In this document: piece after piece, positions 7,627 to 16,450 of the stretch
Layout of the letters: every line of letters begins with the position of its first letter
How positions within the stretch are numbered: position 1 is the first letter of the stretch
Source of the DNA: Bolinopsis microptera
Taxonomy: Eukaryota > Ctenophora > Tentaculata > Lobata > Bolinopsidae
Length of the DNA: 36,391 nucleotides
Assembly: GCF_026151205.1 (NCBI RefSeq)
Contig: NW_026971826.1
Location: forward strand, 1 to 36,391
Direction of reading: 5' to 3'
Notes under the pieces: model-generated
Seen by the model: the letters and a program-made list of their open reading frames with translations, nothing else
What the model was told of the DNA's origin: nothing
The model's database searches: none
Translations under genes and position numbers: made by a program

Positions 7627-8923
7627 GCAAAGCGTTTGACACAATCGACCACAGAAAATTACTTGTCAAACTTGAACACTATGGCATAAGAGGGCCCTGT
7701 CTTGACCTAATTGAAAGCTATTTGTGTAACCGACAGCAGTATGTTGATTTCCAAAATACACACTCTGATCACTGCAAAATTGAATATGGGGTACCACAGG
7801 GATCAGTTCTAGGCCCTCTCCTCTTCTTACTCTACATTAATGACATTACCAACTCTAGCAAACTTGGACACTTCATACTGTTTGCAGATGACACGAACAT
7901 ATTTGTTGCTGGAAAAACTGAACAAGAAGCCTATTTGAATGCTAATAAAGTACTTGAATCTGTAAATGACTATATGGAATCTAACTTGCTGCACATTAAC
8001 CAAAGCAAATCGGTCTACATGTTATTCAGACCTGGCCGGTACTCGTCCTGTGCACGTGCTCGTGAATATGGCTCTGAGAACTCACTCACGTTATCAGGCA
8101 ACACGCTTACACGAGTAGATAAAGTGAGATTCCTTGATGTTATCATAGACCATGAACTATCCTGGGAACCCCAACTAGATAACATAAAAAGTAAACTAAC
8201 TACAAGTATAGCTATAATTAAACGTATTATGAAGTTTATTCCAGAAACAGAGTACCATAAACTGTATGACTCCTTATTCACGTCTCATATGAGCTACTGT
8301 ATCAGTAGCTGGGGTGGTGTCACACCTTATAGACTATCTAAACTGTTCTCCATCCAAAAAAGATGTGTACGCCTTCTATTTGGAAGCAAACCAAGCTTTG
8401 ACCGGGCAGAGTATTATGAAACATGTGCACGTGCAAGACCATACAGTGAACACATCGCAAAAAGGAGCTTTGCTTTGGAAAACACTAAGCCAATATTCAA
8501 TACCGAGAAAATCATGTCAATCCACAACCTGTACACCCAACATATATCCACTGAACTGTTTAAAATCTTGAAACTGCATCAACCTATCTCTCTGACAAGT
8601 TTATTCCAAACAAGTTCCAGAGCATGTAGCCAAACTATGCGGGTCCCCCGACACAAACTTGAAATTTCTAAACACAATTTTGTCTTCAAAGGTACGACTA
8701 TTATATATGGAACAGTTTGGTTGATAAAATATTCGACAAATGCACTCCTAATGAAAACAATGTCATGGTCCCTGGCTCTAGTAAATTTTCCGACCTTTCC
8801 TCCCCCATCTCAATTATCAAGAGCCGTATCAAAAAGCTCTTACTTGAAACCCAGCAATTGACAACACCTGGGCGTGAAATTGAGTGGCTCCCCCTAAATA
8901 GCTGGGGCATTGAACCAGCTTAG
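7590..8923 (+). pseudogene. LINE ORF2 C-terminal part: reverse transcriptase palm, thumb and C-terminal domain
   Basis: The frame is open after a TGA at 7587-7589. It begins at RT motif A (F-I-D-L-S-K-A-F-D-T-I-D-H, about 7614-7652), followed by motif B (G-V-P-Q-G-S-V-L-G-P), motif C (F-A-D-D) with both catalytic aspartates, and motifs D/E. A typical CR1 C-terminal region follows with S-W-G, Q-K-R-x-V-R and a V-P-R-H-K-L-E block. RT fingers and motifs 0-2 are missing, having been deleted together with the end of the endonuclease. The reading frame shifts by 2 nt at an ATATAT run near 8702-8708. Beyond it the natural C terminus continues in another frame to the stop at 8921-8923; the unshifted frame ends at 8861. 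Non-functional as it stands. Confidence 0.82.
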
Positions 8924-9484
8924 TCAATCAGCATCCCATCCCTTGCATACAACTAATTACAAAAGCGCTAATTATACCTGTTTCAAAAGCATCCTGTCTG
9001 GAAGTTCCCTGACTGCCGTGTGAATCTTTGGATCTATTTTTGGATCTATTTTTATATTGATATGATTTTTATATACCTATATATTCCTCGCATAATTTCC
9101 ATGTCCGCCTGAACAAACCTGGCACCATCAAATCTTACTCTAGAAACCCCAGAACTCATCAAGCCTAGTCTGAATTCAAAACTAGTTGACCAGCTACGTA
9201 CAGTTTCCTGGACAGCTGGAACCTTTTGGGCCATGCACAAGCCAATAGCATGTATGGTCCTGCAGTGGGGTCTCCTTGTCCTTGGATCTGTGTTTTGATC
9301 CGTCTTTTCTTAAAATTTTCCATTTGTGTCACTTAGAATCACCTTTTAAAATGTTAATCGACACCACTGGTCCTAGTTAAATTTAGCCATGGCACGACTA
9401 CTCGAACGTAACAGTTAAATAGGTGTGACATACTATTATATTCTTATAATTATATCATATGAATTGATTGCACTGCTAATAAAT
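8924..9484 (+). other. LINE 3' UTR
   Basis: No ORF of note. Contains a direct repeat of GGATCTATTTTT near 9030-9055 and AT-rich sequence with AATAAA-type hexamers near 9478-9486. Assigned to the LINE because it lies between the ORF2 stop and the terminal 18-bp repeats. Confidence 0.5.
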
Positions 9485-9520
9485 AAAATACTTTGTTTTA
9501 CTAAAATACTTTGTTTTACC
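9485..9520 (+). repeat. Two tandem 18-bp units, probable LINE 3' terminus
   Basis: AAAATACTTTGTTTTACT (9485-9502) is followed by the same unit with a final C (9503-9520). Short 3' tandem repeats of this kind are used by CR1/L2-class elements in place of poly(A). Confidence 0.6.
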
Positions 9521-10064
9521 TGTATTGCCAAGTACTGCTCCAAGATGCCTAGTGCTCTGTTTTAGTGTTTGTTTTGACGCATTTGTAGCAGTATTTAAAC
9601 CTCCCTCCCCGATCTGGTGGGGTTCAACATTTACATATAATGTTTCCAACTAGTGCCCAAAGCTATAGGTTAATGGCAGCCAAATGGTAAATGATAATGT
9701 TACTTTAAGGATAATAATTACTTAAAGGATCCAGGCAGCTAAAGGTAGAAAGAAAAACTCTTTTTTCGAAACTGAACTCTGAAGTAACTTCAAATCTACA
9801 CAAATCGTTGAGTTTATTTCCCGTCATGCCCGGCCCGGCTCTATCTCTTCTCTGCTAAGGTTTTTTTTTTACATATTTGATAGATTTACAGATCTGGCTT
9901 GACAAAAATTTTCAGAAAAAATCATGTTCGCGGGAAGCAAAAATCCGATGAGTTTTTTAGGGGGGGAGGGGTAGGGGGTTGAGGGGGGTTAGGAAGGGTT
10001 TTCACATGACGAGAAATTTTTTGCAAAAATTAAACAATCTTTATTTGTTGATATTATTCACCCC
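9521..10064. other. Non-coding spacer with a G-quadruplex motif at 9960-9988
   Basis: No gene. At 9960-9988 the plus strand has four G-runs of four or more separated by 1-4 nt, a canonical G-quadruplex motif. ACAGATCT at 9881-9888 and CACCCCTG at 10049-10056 recur in the same order near 14589-14596 and 14861-14868. A block of about ten T near 9860-9870 has an inverted counterpart (A-run followed by CCTTA) near 14620-14633. These paired marks flank the satellite block and may be edges of a larger element. Confidence 0.45.
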
Positions 10065-13000
10065 TGTTGCCTAGAGTGGTGGGTCTGCACTTGAGAAGAG
10101 TGGGTCTGGCCGCTAGAATGGTGGGTCTGCAATCTAGAAGTGGGTCTGGCAACCAGAATGGTGGGTCTGCAATCTAGAAGTGGGTCTGGCAACCAGAATG
10201 ATGGGTCTGTACCCTTAAAGAGTGGTCTGGCAACCAGAATTGCGGGTCTGCATTCGAGAATAGTGGGTCTGGCAGCTAGAATGGTGGGTATGCAATCTAG
10301 AAGTGGGTCTGTTAACCAGAATTGTGGGTCTACACCCTTGAAGAGTGGGTCTGACAACCAGAATGGTGGGTCTGCACTTGAGAAGAGTGGTTCTTGCGGC
10401 TGGAATGGTGGGTCTGCAATCTAGAAGTTGGTCTAGCAACCAGAATTGTGGATCTGCATTCGAGAATAATGAGTCTTCACTCTAGAAGAGTGGGTCTGAC
10501 AACCAGAATGGTGGATCTGCACTTGAGAAGAGTGGGTCTGGCGGCTGGAATGGTGGGTCTGCAATCTAGAAGTTGGTCTAGCAACAGAATTGTGGATCTG
10601 CATTCGAGAATAATGAGTCTTCACTCTAGAAGAGTGGGTCCGGCAACCAGAGTGGTGGGTCTGCACTTGAGAAGCGTGGGTCTGGCCGCTAAATGGTGAG
10701 TCTGCACCCTTTAAGAGTGGGTCTGACAACCAGAGTGGTGGGTCTGCAATCTAGAAGTGGGTCCGGCAACCAGAATGGTGGGTGTACGTACACCCTTGAA
10801 GAGTGGGTCTGACAACCAGAGTGGTGGGTCTGCACCCTTGAAGAGTGGGTCTGACAACCAGGGTGGTGGGTCTGCACTTGAGAAGAGTTGGTCTGGCAGC
10901 TAGAATGGTGGGTCTGCGATCTAAAAGTGGGTCTTGCAACCAGAATGGTGGGTTTGCATTCTTGAAGAGTGGGTCTGACAACCAGAGTGGTGGGTCTGCA
11001 CTTGAGAAGAGTGGGTCTGGCAGCTCAGCTAGAATGGTGGGTCTGCAATCTAGAAGTGGGTCTGGTAGTTAGAATGGTGGGTCTGCAATCTAGACGTGGG
11101 TCTGGCAACATGAATGGTGGGTCTGCACCCTTCAGGCTTAAAGAGTGGGTCTGACAACCAGAGTGGTAGATCTGCACTTGAGAAGTGTGGGTCTGGCAGC
11201 TGGAATGGTGGGTCTGCAATCTAGAAGTTGGTCTGGCAACCAGAATGGTGGGTCTGCACCCTTCAGGCTTCAAGATTGGGTCTGACAACCAGAGTGGTGG
11301 GTCTGCACTTGAGAAGAGTGGGTCTGGCAGCTGGAATGGTGGGTCTGCAATCTAGAAGTTGGTCTGGCAACCAGAATGGTGGGTGTACGTACACCCTTGA
11401 AGAGTGGGTCTGACAACCTTAGTGGTGGGTCTGGACTTGAGAAGAGTGGGTCTGGCAGCTGGAATGGTGGGTCTGCAATCTAGAAGTTGGTCTGGCAACC
11501 AGAATGGTGGGTGTACGTACACCCTTGAAGAGTGGGTCTGACAACCAGAGTGGTGGGTCTGGACTTGAGAAGAGTGGGTCTGGCAGCTGGAATGGTGGGT
11601 CTGCAATCTAGAAGTTGGTCTGGCAACCAGAATTGTGGGTGTACGTACACCCTTGAAGAGTGGGTCTGACAACCAGAGTGGTGGGTCTGGACTTGAGACG
11701 AGTGGGTCTGGCAGCTGGAATGGTGGGTCTGCAATCTAGAAGTTGGTCTGGCAACCAGAATGGTGGGTGTACGTACACCCTTGAAGAGTGAGTCTGACAA
11801 CCCGAGGGGTGGGTCTACACTTGAGAAGAGTTGGTCTGGCGGCTAGAATGGTAGGTCTGCGATCTAAAAGTGGGTCTTGCAGCCAGAATGGTGGATCTGC
11901 ACTTGAGAAGAGTGGGTCTGTCAGCTGGAATGGTGGGTCTGCAATCTATAAGTGAGTCTGGCAGCTAGAATAGTGGGTCTGAAATCTAGAAGTGGGTCTT
12001 GCAACATGAATGTGGGTCTGCACCCTTGAAGAGTGGGTCTGGCAATCAGAATGGTACGTCTACACTCTAGAAGAGTGGGTCTGGCAACCAGAATGGTGGA
12101 TTTTCGCCCTGGAAGGGTGAGTCTGGAAACCAGAAAGGTGGGTCTACAATCTGGAATAGTGGATCTGGCAACCAGAATTGCGGGTCTGCATTCTAGAATA
12201 GTGGATCGTCACTCTAGAAGAGTGGGCCTGGCAACCAGAATGGTAAGTCTACACTCTGTCAACCAGATTTGGGGGTCTATAAACTAGAATATAGGAGATA
12301 TGGCTACCAGAATTGTGGGTTTGGACAACCCGAATGGTGGGTCTTCACTCTAGAATAATAGGTCTGGTGGGTCTACACTTTAAAAGAGTGGGTCTGGCAA
12401 CTAGAATGGTGTGTCTGCAATCTATAAGAGTGGGTCTGGCAACCAGAATAGTGGGTCTGCAATCAAGGGAATCAAGATGAGTGAGTCTGGCAATCAGAAT
12501 GGTGGGTCTGCACCTTAGGGTAGTGGGTCTGGAAACAAGAATGGTGGGTCAGAATTCTTGAATAGTGGGTCTTCACTCTAGCTAAGAGTGGGTCTGGCAA
12601 CAAGAATGGTGGGTAAGAATTCTAGAATAGTGGGTCTTCACTCTAGAAGAGTGGGTCTGGCAACCAGAATGGTAAGTCTACACTCTGTCAAGTGTCAACC
12701 AGAATTGGGGGTCTAAACTAGAATATAGGATATATGGCAACCAGAATTGTGCGTCTGGAGTCTAGAGTCTAGAATAGTGGGTCCGGCAACCCGAAAGGTG
12801 GGTCTTCACTCAAGAATAGTGGGTCTGGCAATCGGAATGGTGCGTCTACACTCTAGAAGAGTGGGGCTGGCAACCAGAATGGTAGGTCTTCGCCTTAGAA
12901 GAGTGGGTCTGGCAACCAGAATGGTGGGTCTGCATTTTAGAATAGTGGGTCTTGACTCTATACCTACTAGAAGAGTGGGTCTCCTCTCTAGAAGAGTGAA

Positions 13001-13170
13001 TCTGGCAACCAGAATGGTAATTCTTCACTGTGTCAACCAGAATTGGGGGTCTATGAACTAGAATATAGGAGATATGACAACCAGAATTGTGGGTCTGGAC
13101 TCCAGAATAGTGGGTCTGGCAACCAAAATGTTGAGTCTGCACTCTAATAGAGTGGGTCTGGCAACTAGAA
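10065..13170 (+). repeat. Hairpin-rich minisatellite of alternating ~20-bp units
   Basis: About 3.1 kb of degenerate tandem DNA built on GTGGGTCTG. Two half-units alternate. Type A contains TCTGGCAACCAGA, a 5-bp stem with a 3-nt loop. Type B is variable and mostly palindromic: TCTAGA cores, ATTCTAGAAT, CACTCTAGAAGAGTG (6-bp stem, 3-nt loop), or the perfect 16-bp palindrome GGGTGTACGTACACCC near 10780, 11380, 11510, 11640 and 11765. A plus B make a ~40-bp higher-order unit. From about 11,250 to 11,800 larger blocks of ~128 bp are repeated nearly exactly, indicating recent amplification. Open frames across it (for example 10140-10424 plus) are by-products with repeat translations and are not called as genes. 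Confidence 0.9.
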
Positions 13171-13174
13171 TGCA

Positions 13175-14419
13175 GACACGTAGCAAGGGGAAGACCCCCG
13201 GAAAAAATTGAACCCCAAATAAGCCCCCTAGTCCCCATGGTCGCCTGGTAAGTGGGCTGTGTTTATGACTGTTTGATTAAACGACACGACAGGCAATCGA
13301 CTTTAGCATTTCGTAAATTATTCCCAAATCCCACTATACAATATGTACTTATTCCATTCAATGTGACAAGTACTGAGTTCCCCCCTAGCCCCCAACTTTG
13401 TATTATTGTGATGTCTGAAATTACAAATTTCTAATGCCAAATGTCGTCTGAAACACCCTATTTCTCAAAAATTTTCCGGGGGCTGCACCACCAACTTTGT
13501 ATTATCGCCGTCCTACAAATTTCTTTAATGCCTAATGTCGTCTAAAACAAATAATTTCTAAAAATTTTCTTGGGGGCTGCGCCACCCCCCCAGCCCCCCA
13601 ACTTTATATTATTGTGATGTCTGATTATTACTGCGCCCCCCCCCCCCCAGCCCACCAACCTTGTATTATTGTAATGTCTGATTATTGCTGTCCCACAAAT
13701 GTCGTCTGGAACACCTTATTTCTCAAAAATTTTCCGAAGGCCAGGGCTGCGCCTGCCTAGCCCTCAAACTTTGTATTATTGTGATGTCTGATTATAATTA
13801 CTGCCCTACAAATTTCTTTAATGCCAAATGTCGTCTAAAACACATAATTTCTCAAAAATTTTCTGATTGGCTGCGCCCCCCCCCCTCCCTAGCCAACCAA
13901 CTTTATATTATTGTGATGTCTGATTATTACTGCCCTACTAATTTCTTTAATGCCTAATGTCGTCTGAATCACCCTATTTCTCAAAAATTTTCCGGGGGGT
14001 GCGCCCCCCTAGCCTCCCAACTTTGTATTATTGTGATGTCTGATTATTACTGTCCTACAAATTTCTTTAATGCCAAATGTCGTCTGAATCACCCTATTTC
14101 TCAAAAATTTTCCGGGGGTTGCGCCCCCCTAGCCTCCCAACTTTGTATCATTGTGATGTCTGATTATTACTGTCCTACAAATTTCTTTAATGCCAAATGT
14201 CGTCTGGAACACCCTATTTCTCAAAAATTTTGCGAAGGCCAGGGCTGCGCCCCCCTAGCCCCCAACTTTGTATTATTGTGATGTCTGATTATTACTGTCC
14301 TACAAATTTCTTTAATGCCAAATGTCGTCTAAAACACATAATTTCTGAAAAATTTTCTGGGGGGCTGCGCCTTCCCCCCTCCCTAGCCAACCAAAGGAGC
14401 TTCGCCCCGGCTACGTGTC
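13175..14419. mobile_element. Candidate inverted-repeat element carrying a satellite
   Basis: The left end, GACACGTAGC followed by AAGGGGAAG (13175-13193), is matched in inverted orientation at 14400-14419 (CTTCGCCCCGGCTACGTGTC). The ten-base core is perfect, with near-matching flanks. Between them lies the ~125-bp satellite. The GTGGGTCTG minisatellite stops at the left end, and isolated related units (GTGGGTCTGCC at 14566, GGGTCTGAC at 14604) appear beyond the right end, as if this block had inserted into the minisatellite. No clear target-site duplication or transposase is seen. Confidence 0.4.
13375..14395 (+). repeat. Eight tandem copies of a ~125-bp satellite
   Basis: The anchor AATGTCGTCT begins at 13440, 13534, 13698, 13827, 13956, 14076, 14196 and 14321. 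Spacings are 94, 164, 129, 129, 120, 120 and 125 bp. Each unit also has TTGTATTATTGTGATGTCTG, an AAATTTCTTTAATGCC stretch, TTTCTCAAAAATTTT, and a GGGGGCTGCGCCCCCC-type GC-rich inverted segment. The central units are almost identical and the outer ones diverged, as expected for amplification by unequal exchange. Frames of about 80-90 codons inside it are repeat translations only. Confidence 0.92.
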
Positions 14420-15067
14420 GTGTCGGGCTACGTGCCCAGAATCGAAAAAACTTAATCTTTAAATGAATAACGGAACCTTCATTATGAAGTTTTGAGATGA
14501 TAATATAATTGGGAGGCAAATTGGGTATCGGGCTTGGGGCTCATAATGCGCAAAATTTGGCCGCTGTCGAGTGGGTCTGCCTAAAATTCACAGATCTAGC
14601 TATGGGTCTGACACATTTGTAAAAAAAAAAACCTTACTTCTCTCCTCTTTCAGTGAAATTCGTCTCGGTAGTAGTTTCCAAGAAAACTTTGAAAATTTTT
14701 GACTTACAAAATTTTTGACTTACAAAATGTTTGGGAAAAAATTGTTAGAAACCTAAATTAAAAAGTTGGCCCTTTTTGGCCCCTTGCCCAGATTTCATGG
14801 GGGGGGGGGGGGGGGGGGGCGATGGCCCCCCTGCCCCCCCCGCTTCCTACACCCCTGGTGACAATGTAAACATCAACTGATCTTAACTTGCATAAACTAC
14901 ATTGTCATCATATAAAGTTTTCCCGCTTATCAGACCAAATTCAGAAGTAAATAAGTCGCCCAAAATTTAAAATTCCATATATTGTGACAGAATTAACCTC
15001 ATTTCCCAACAACCAAGTGCATGTATTAGCTAACTATTCAAAACAACATATTTTAGGGCTAAAATAT
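14420..15067. other. Non-coding region with a 21-G run
   Basis: No gene. A run of 21 G at 14799-14819 is followed directly by C-rich DNA, which could fold back on the G-run. It ends at CACCCCTG (14861-14868), which read in reverse (CAGGGGTG) resembles termini of hAT-type MITEs; no matching left end was found. A short tandem ACTTACAAAATTTTTG-type repeat lies near 14700-14730. Sequence from about 14870 to 15067 may belong to the 3' LTR of the adjacent Gypsy element. Confidence 0.4.
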
Positions 15068-15133
15068 AACATTCTGAAACATTATAAACATTAGTATTAA
15101 AATAACTGAAATAAATAAACAAGAAATATAACA
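15068..15133 (-). repeat. 66-bp terminal direct repeat (3' LTR part)
   Basis: Identical over all 66 bp to 19332-19397. On the minus strand it starts TGTTATATTTCTTG, and the sequence just before it (CCGGGAGAT) could be the polypurine tract. The similarity ends abruptly at 15068; the LTR may continue beyond it with no partner. Confidence 0.75.
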
Positions 15134-15494
15134 ATCTCCCGGAATAAATAAACACAACTACAAAATCAAAATCGCAAAGTGATCCCGTGCGCGTGCGCGC
15201 GCAAAATTTAAAAACAAGAAGTGCTTCAAAAACTTTGACCTAAGATGGCGTCCTAGAGTAGACCCTTTCAAAGTGCCAATTTAAAATGTGCACGGCACAA
15301 AATATAAATTACCTTCCTAACACAGGTTCTAAGAATAATGCCGATTTCCCTACTCGGGTAAAATTTCAATTAAACCTCCGACAGGCTAAATAAAATAAAT
15401 ACGTCAGTCACGCTCTATTGAACGGAATACAAAACAATCAGAATTCAATTCTAATAAAGAGAAAAACATCTACTTCGGAAATACCCAATTCAGG

Positions 15495-15561
15495 TGAATA
15501 TGAAACATGAGTGTGAAACATAAGTATGAAACGTAAATATGAAAACCGTGAATATGAAATG
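15495..15561 (-). repeat. Five tandem ~13-bp units in the Gypsy 3' UTR
   Basis: Variants of TGAATATGAAACA occur at 15495, 15508, 15521, 15534 and 15549, ending 1-2 bp from the pol stop codon. This is small local slippage or an RNA signal in the element's 3' untranslated region; the function is unknown. Confidence 0.75.
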
Positions 15562-15562
15562 T

Positions 15563-16450
15563 TTACTGATAGCCAGAGTTACTAGACGTGCTATCAGGTG
15601 ATGGATACAACACTGTGGGAGTTCTGTCTCTACCAGATCTACGCAGTCTTATAGGATTGTCAATAGTTTTGGTTACAGCCTCATTATTACTTTCGTTTTC
15701 ATTAATCACATTATCTGGAGGCACAATACTGTCATGAACATCGGAAGTCACAATATTGTCATAAGCATTAGGCCGGGAATCATCACCAATAGGAGCTAGG
15801 TGTTTATTGGAGACCGTCAGCTCTACCCCTTCTCCAGTTCTGACATGACTGGTGTTAGGATTGACGTCCAGAAGCTCCACTTCTTCTACGAGAGGATCGT
15901 ACTTTGATCGATTGGTGTGACGTTTCATTAGTGCTTTAGAGTTATCTGTTAGCCACCCAGGAAGAGAGCTACCAGTTGTTGATTTACGAGGAAAATTAAA
16001 CACACGTTCGTGAGGGGTATCGTTAGTTGCAGTGCAGAGGAGGGACCGTATAGAATGTAAAGCATCAGTAATCACCTGCTCCCAAAGTTTTAGTGGAAGT
16101 TTTCTCGTCCTTAAGGCTAATTGTACAGCCTTCCACACTGTTCCATTGTATTTCTCCACTTGACCGTTTCCTTGGGGATTAAAACGTGAAGAACGGCTTG
16201 TAGCAATGCCTTTTTCTAGTAGCCATTTCTTGAGTTCTGCAGACATGAACCCACTACCCTGATCGGAGTGAATGAAGGACGGCATGCCAAATACTCCAAA
16301 GATTGACGTTAGACAGCTTTTGACAGAATCAGTGGAAGTGTCGGTACAGGGAAAAGCAAAGGGGTAGCGAGAATATTCATCTACGATAGTGAGGATGAAT
16401 TTGTTTTCGTGTTTGTTGGGAGTGGTCCCTTGAAATCCAGGTTCAAACGC
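15563..16450 (-). pseudogene. Gypsy integrase, catalytic core and C-terminal part, frameshifted from gag-pol
   Basis: This minus-strand frame is open from about 16450 to the TAA at 15563-15565. It continues the integrase after a single-base shift that falls between about 16450 and 16384. The first ATG is at 16285. Counting from there, D8 (in H-S-D-Q-G-S-G-F) and E44 (in G-Q-V-E-K-Y-N-G) are separated by 35 residues, the D-35-E spacing of retroviral-type integrases. The first catalytic Asp lies in the preceding ORF (L-D-F-K-G-P-L). The C-terminal part is polar and ends with R-L-R-R-S-G-R-D-R, a basic segment usual in this class. The frameshift splits the catalytic core and makes this copy non-functional unless the shift is bypassed; I see no convincing slippery site. 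Confidence 0.8.

Larger units (their letters stand above)
5282..9520 (+). mobile_element. CR1-type non-LTR retrotransposon (LINE), internally deleted
   Basis: Order on the plus strand: a degraded leader frame (5282-5467), ORF1 with AlkB-like and SGNH domains (5486-6646), ORF2 with PHD finger and endonuclease (6649 to about 7608), the RT palm and C-terminal region (7590-8923), a 3' UTR, and two copies of an 18-bp unit at 9485-9520. CR1/L2-class LINEs usually end in short tandem repeats rather than poly(A), which fits that end. PHD and esterase domains are established in CR1-like elements. The part between endonuclease and RT motif A (fingers) is missing, so this copy cannot transpose on its own. 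The 5' boundary is uncertain, and I found no target-site duplication. Confidence 0.75.

Noticed and set aside
10140-12287. Many 60-106-codon frames with repeated V-G-L-x-x-R or C-R-P-T-I-L motifs
   Set aside because: They are translations of the ~20-bp minisatellite on both strands, with frame set by repeat phase; no start context or non-repeat sequence.
13440-14330. CRISPR-like array (regular repeats with spacers)
   Set aside because: The whole ~125-bp unit is repeated, with no unique spacers, and the context is eukaryotic.
13685-14466. Frames of about 80-90 codons with repeated C-R-L-x-H-x-I-S-Q-K-F-S
   Set aside because: Translations of the 125-bp satellite; unit spacings are not all multiples of three and frames break at unit borders.
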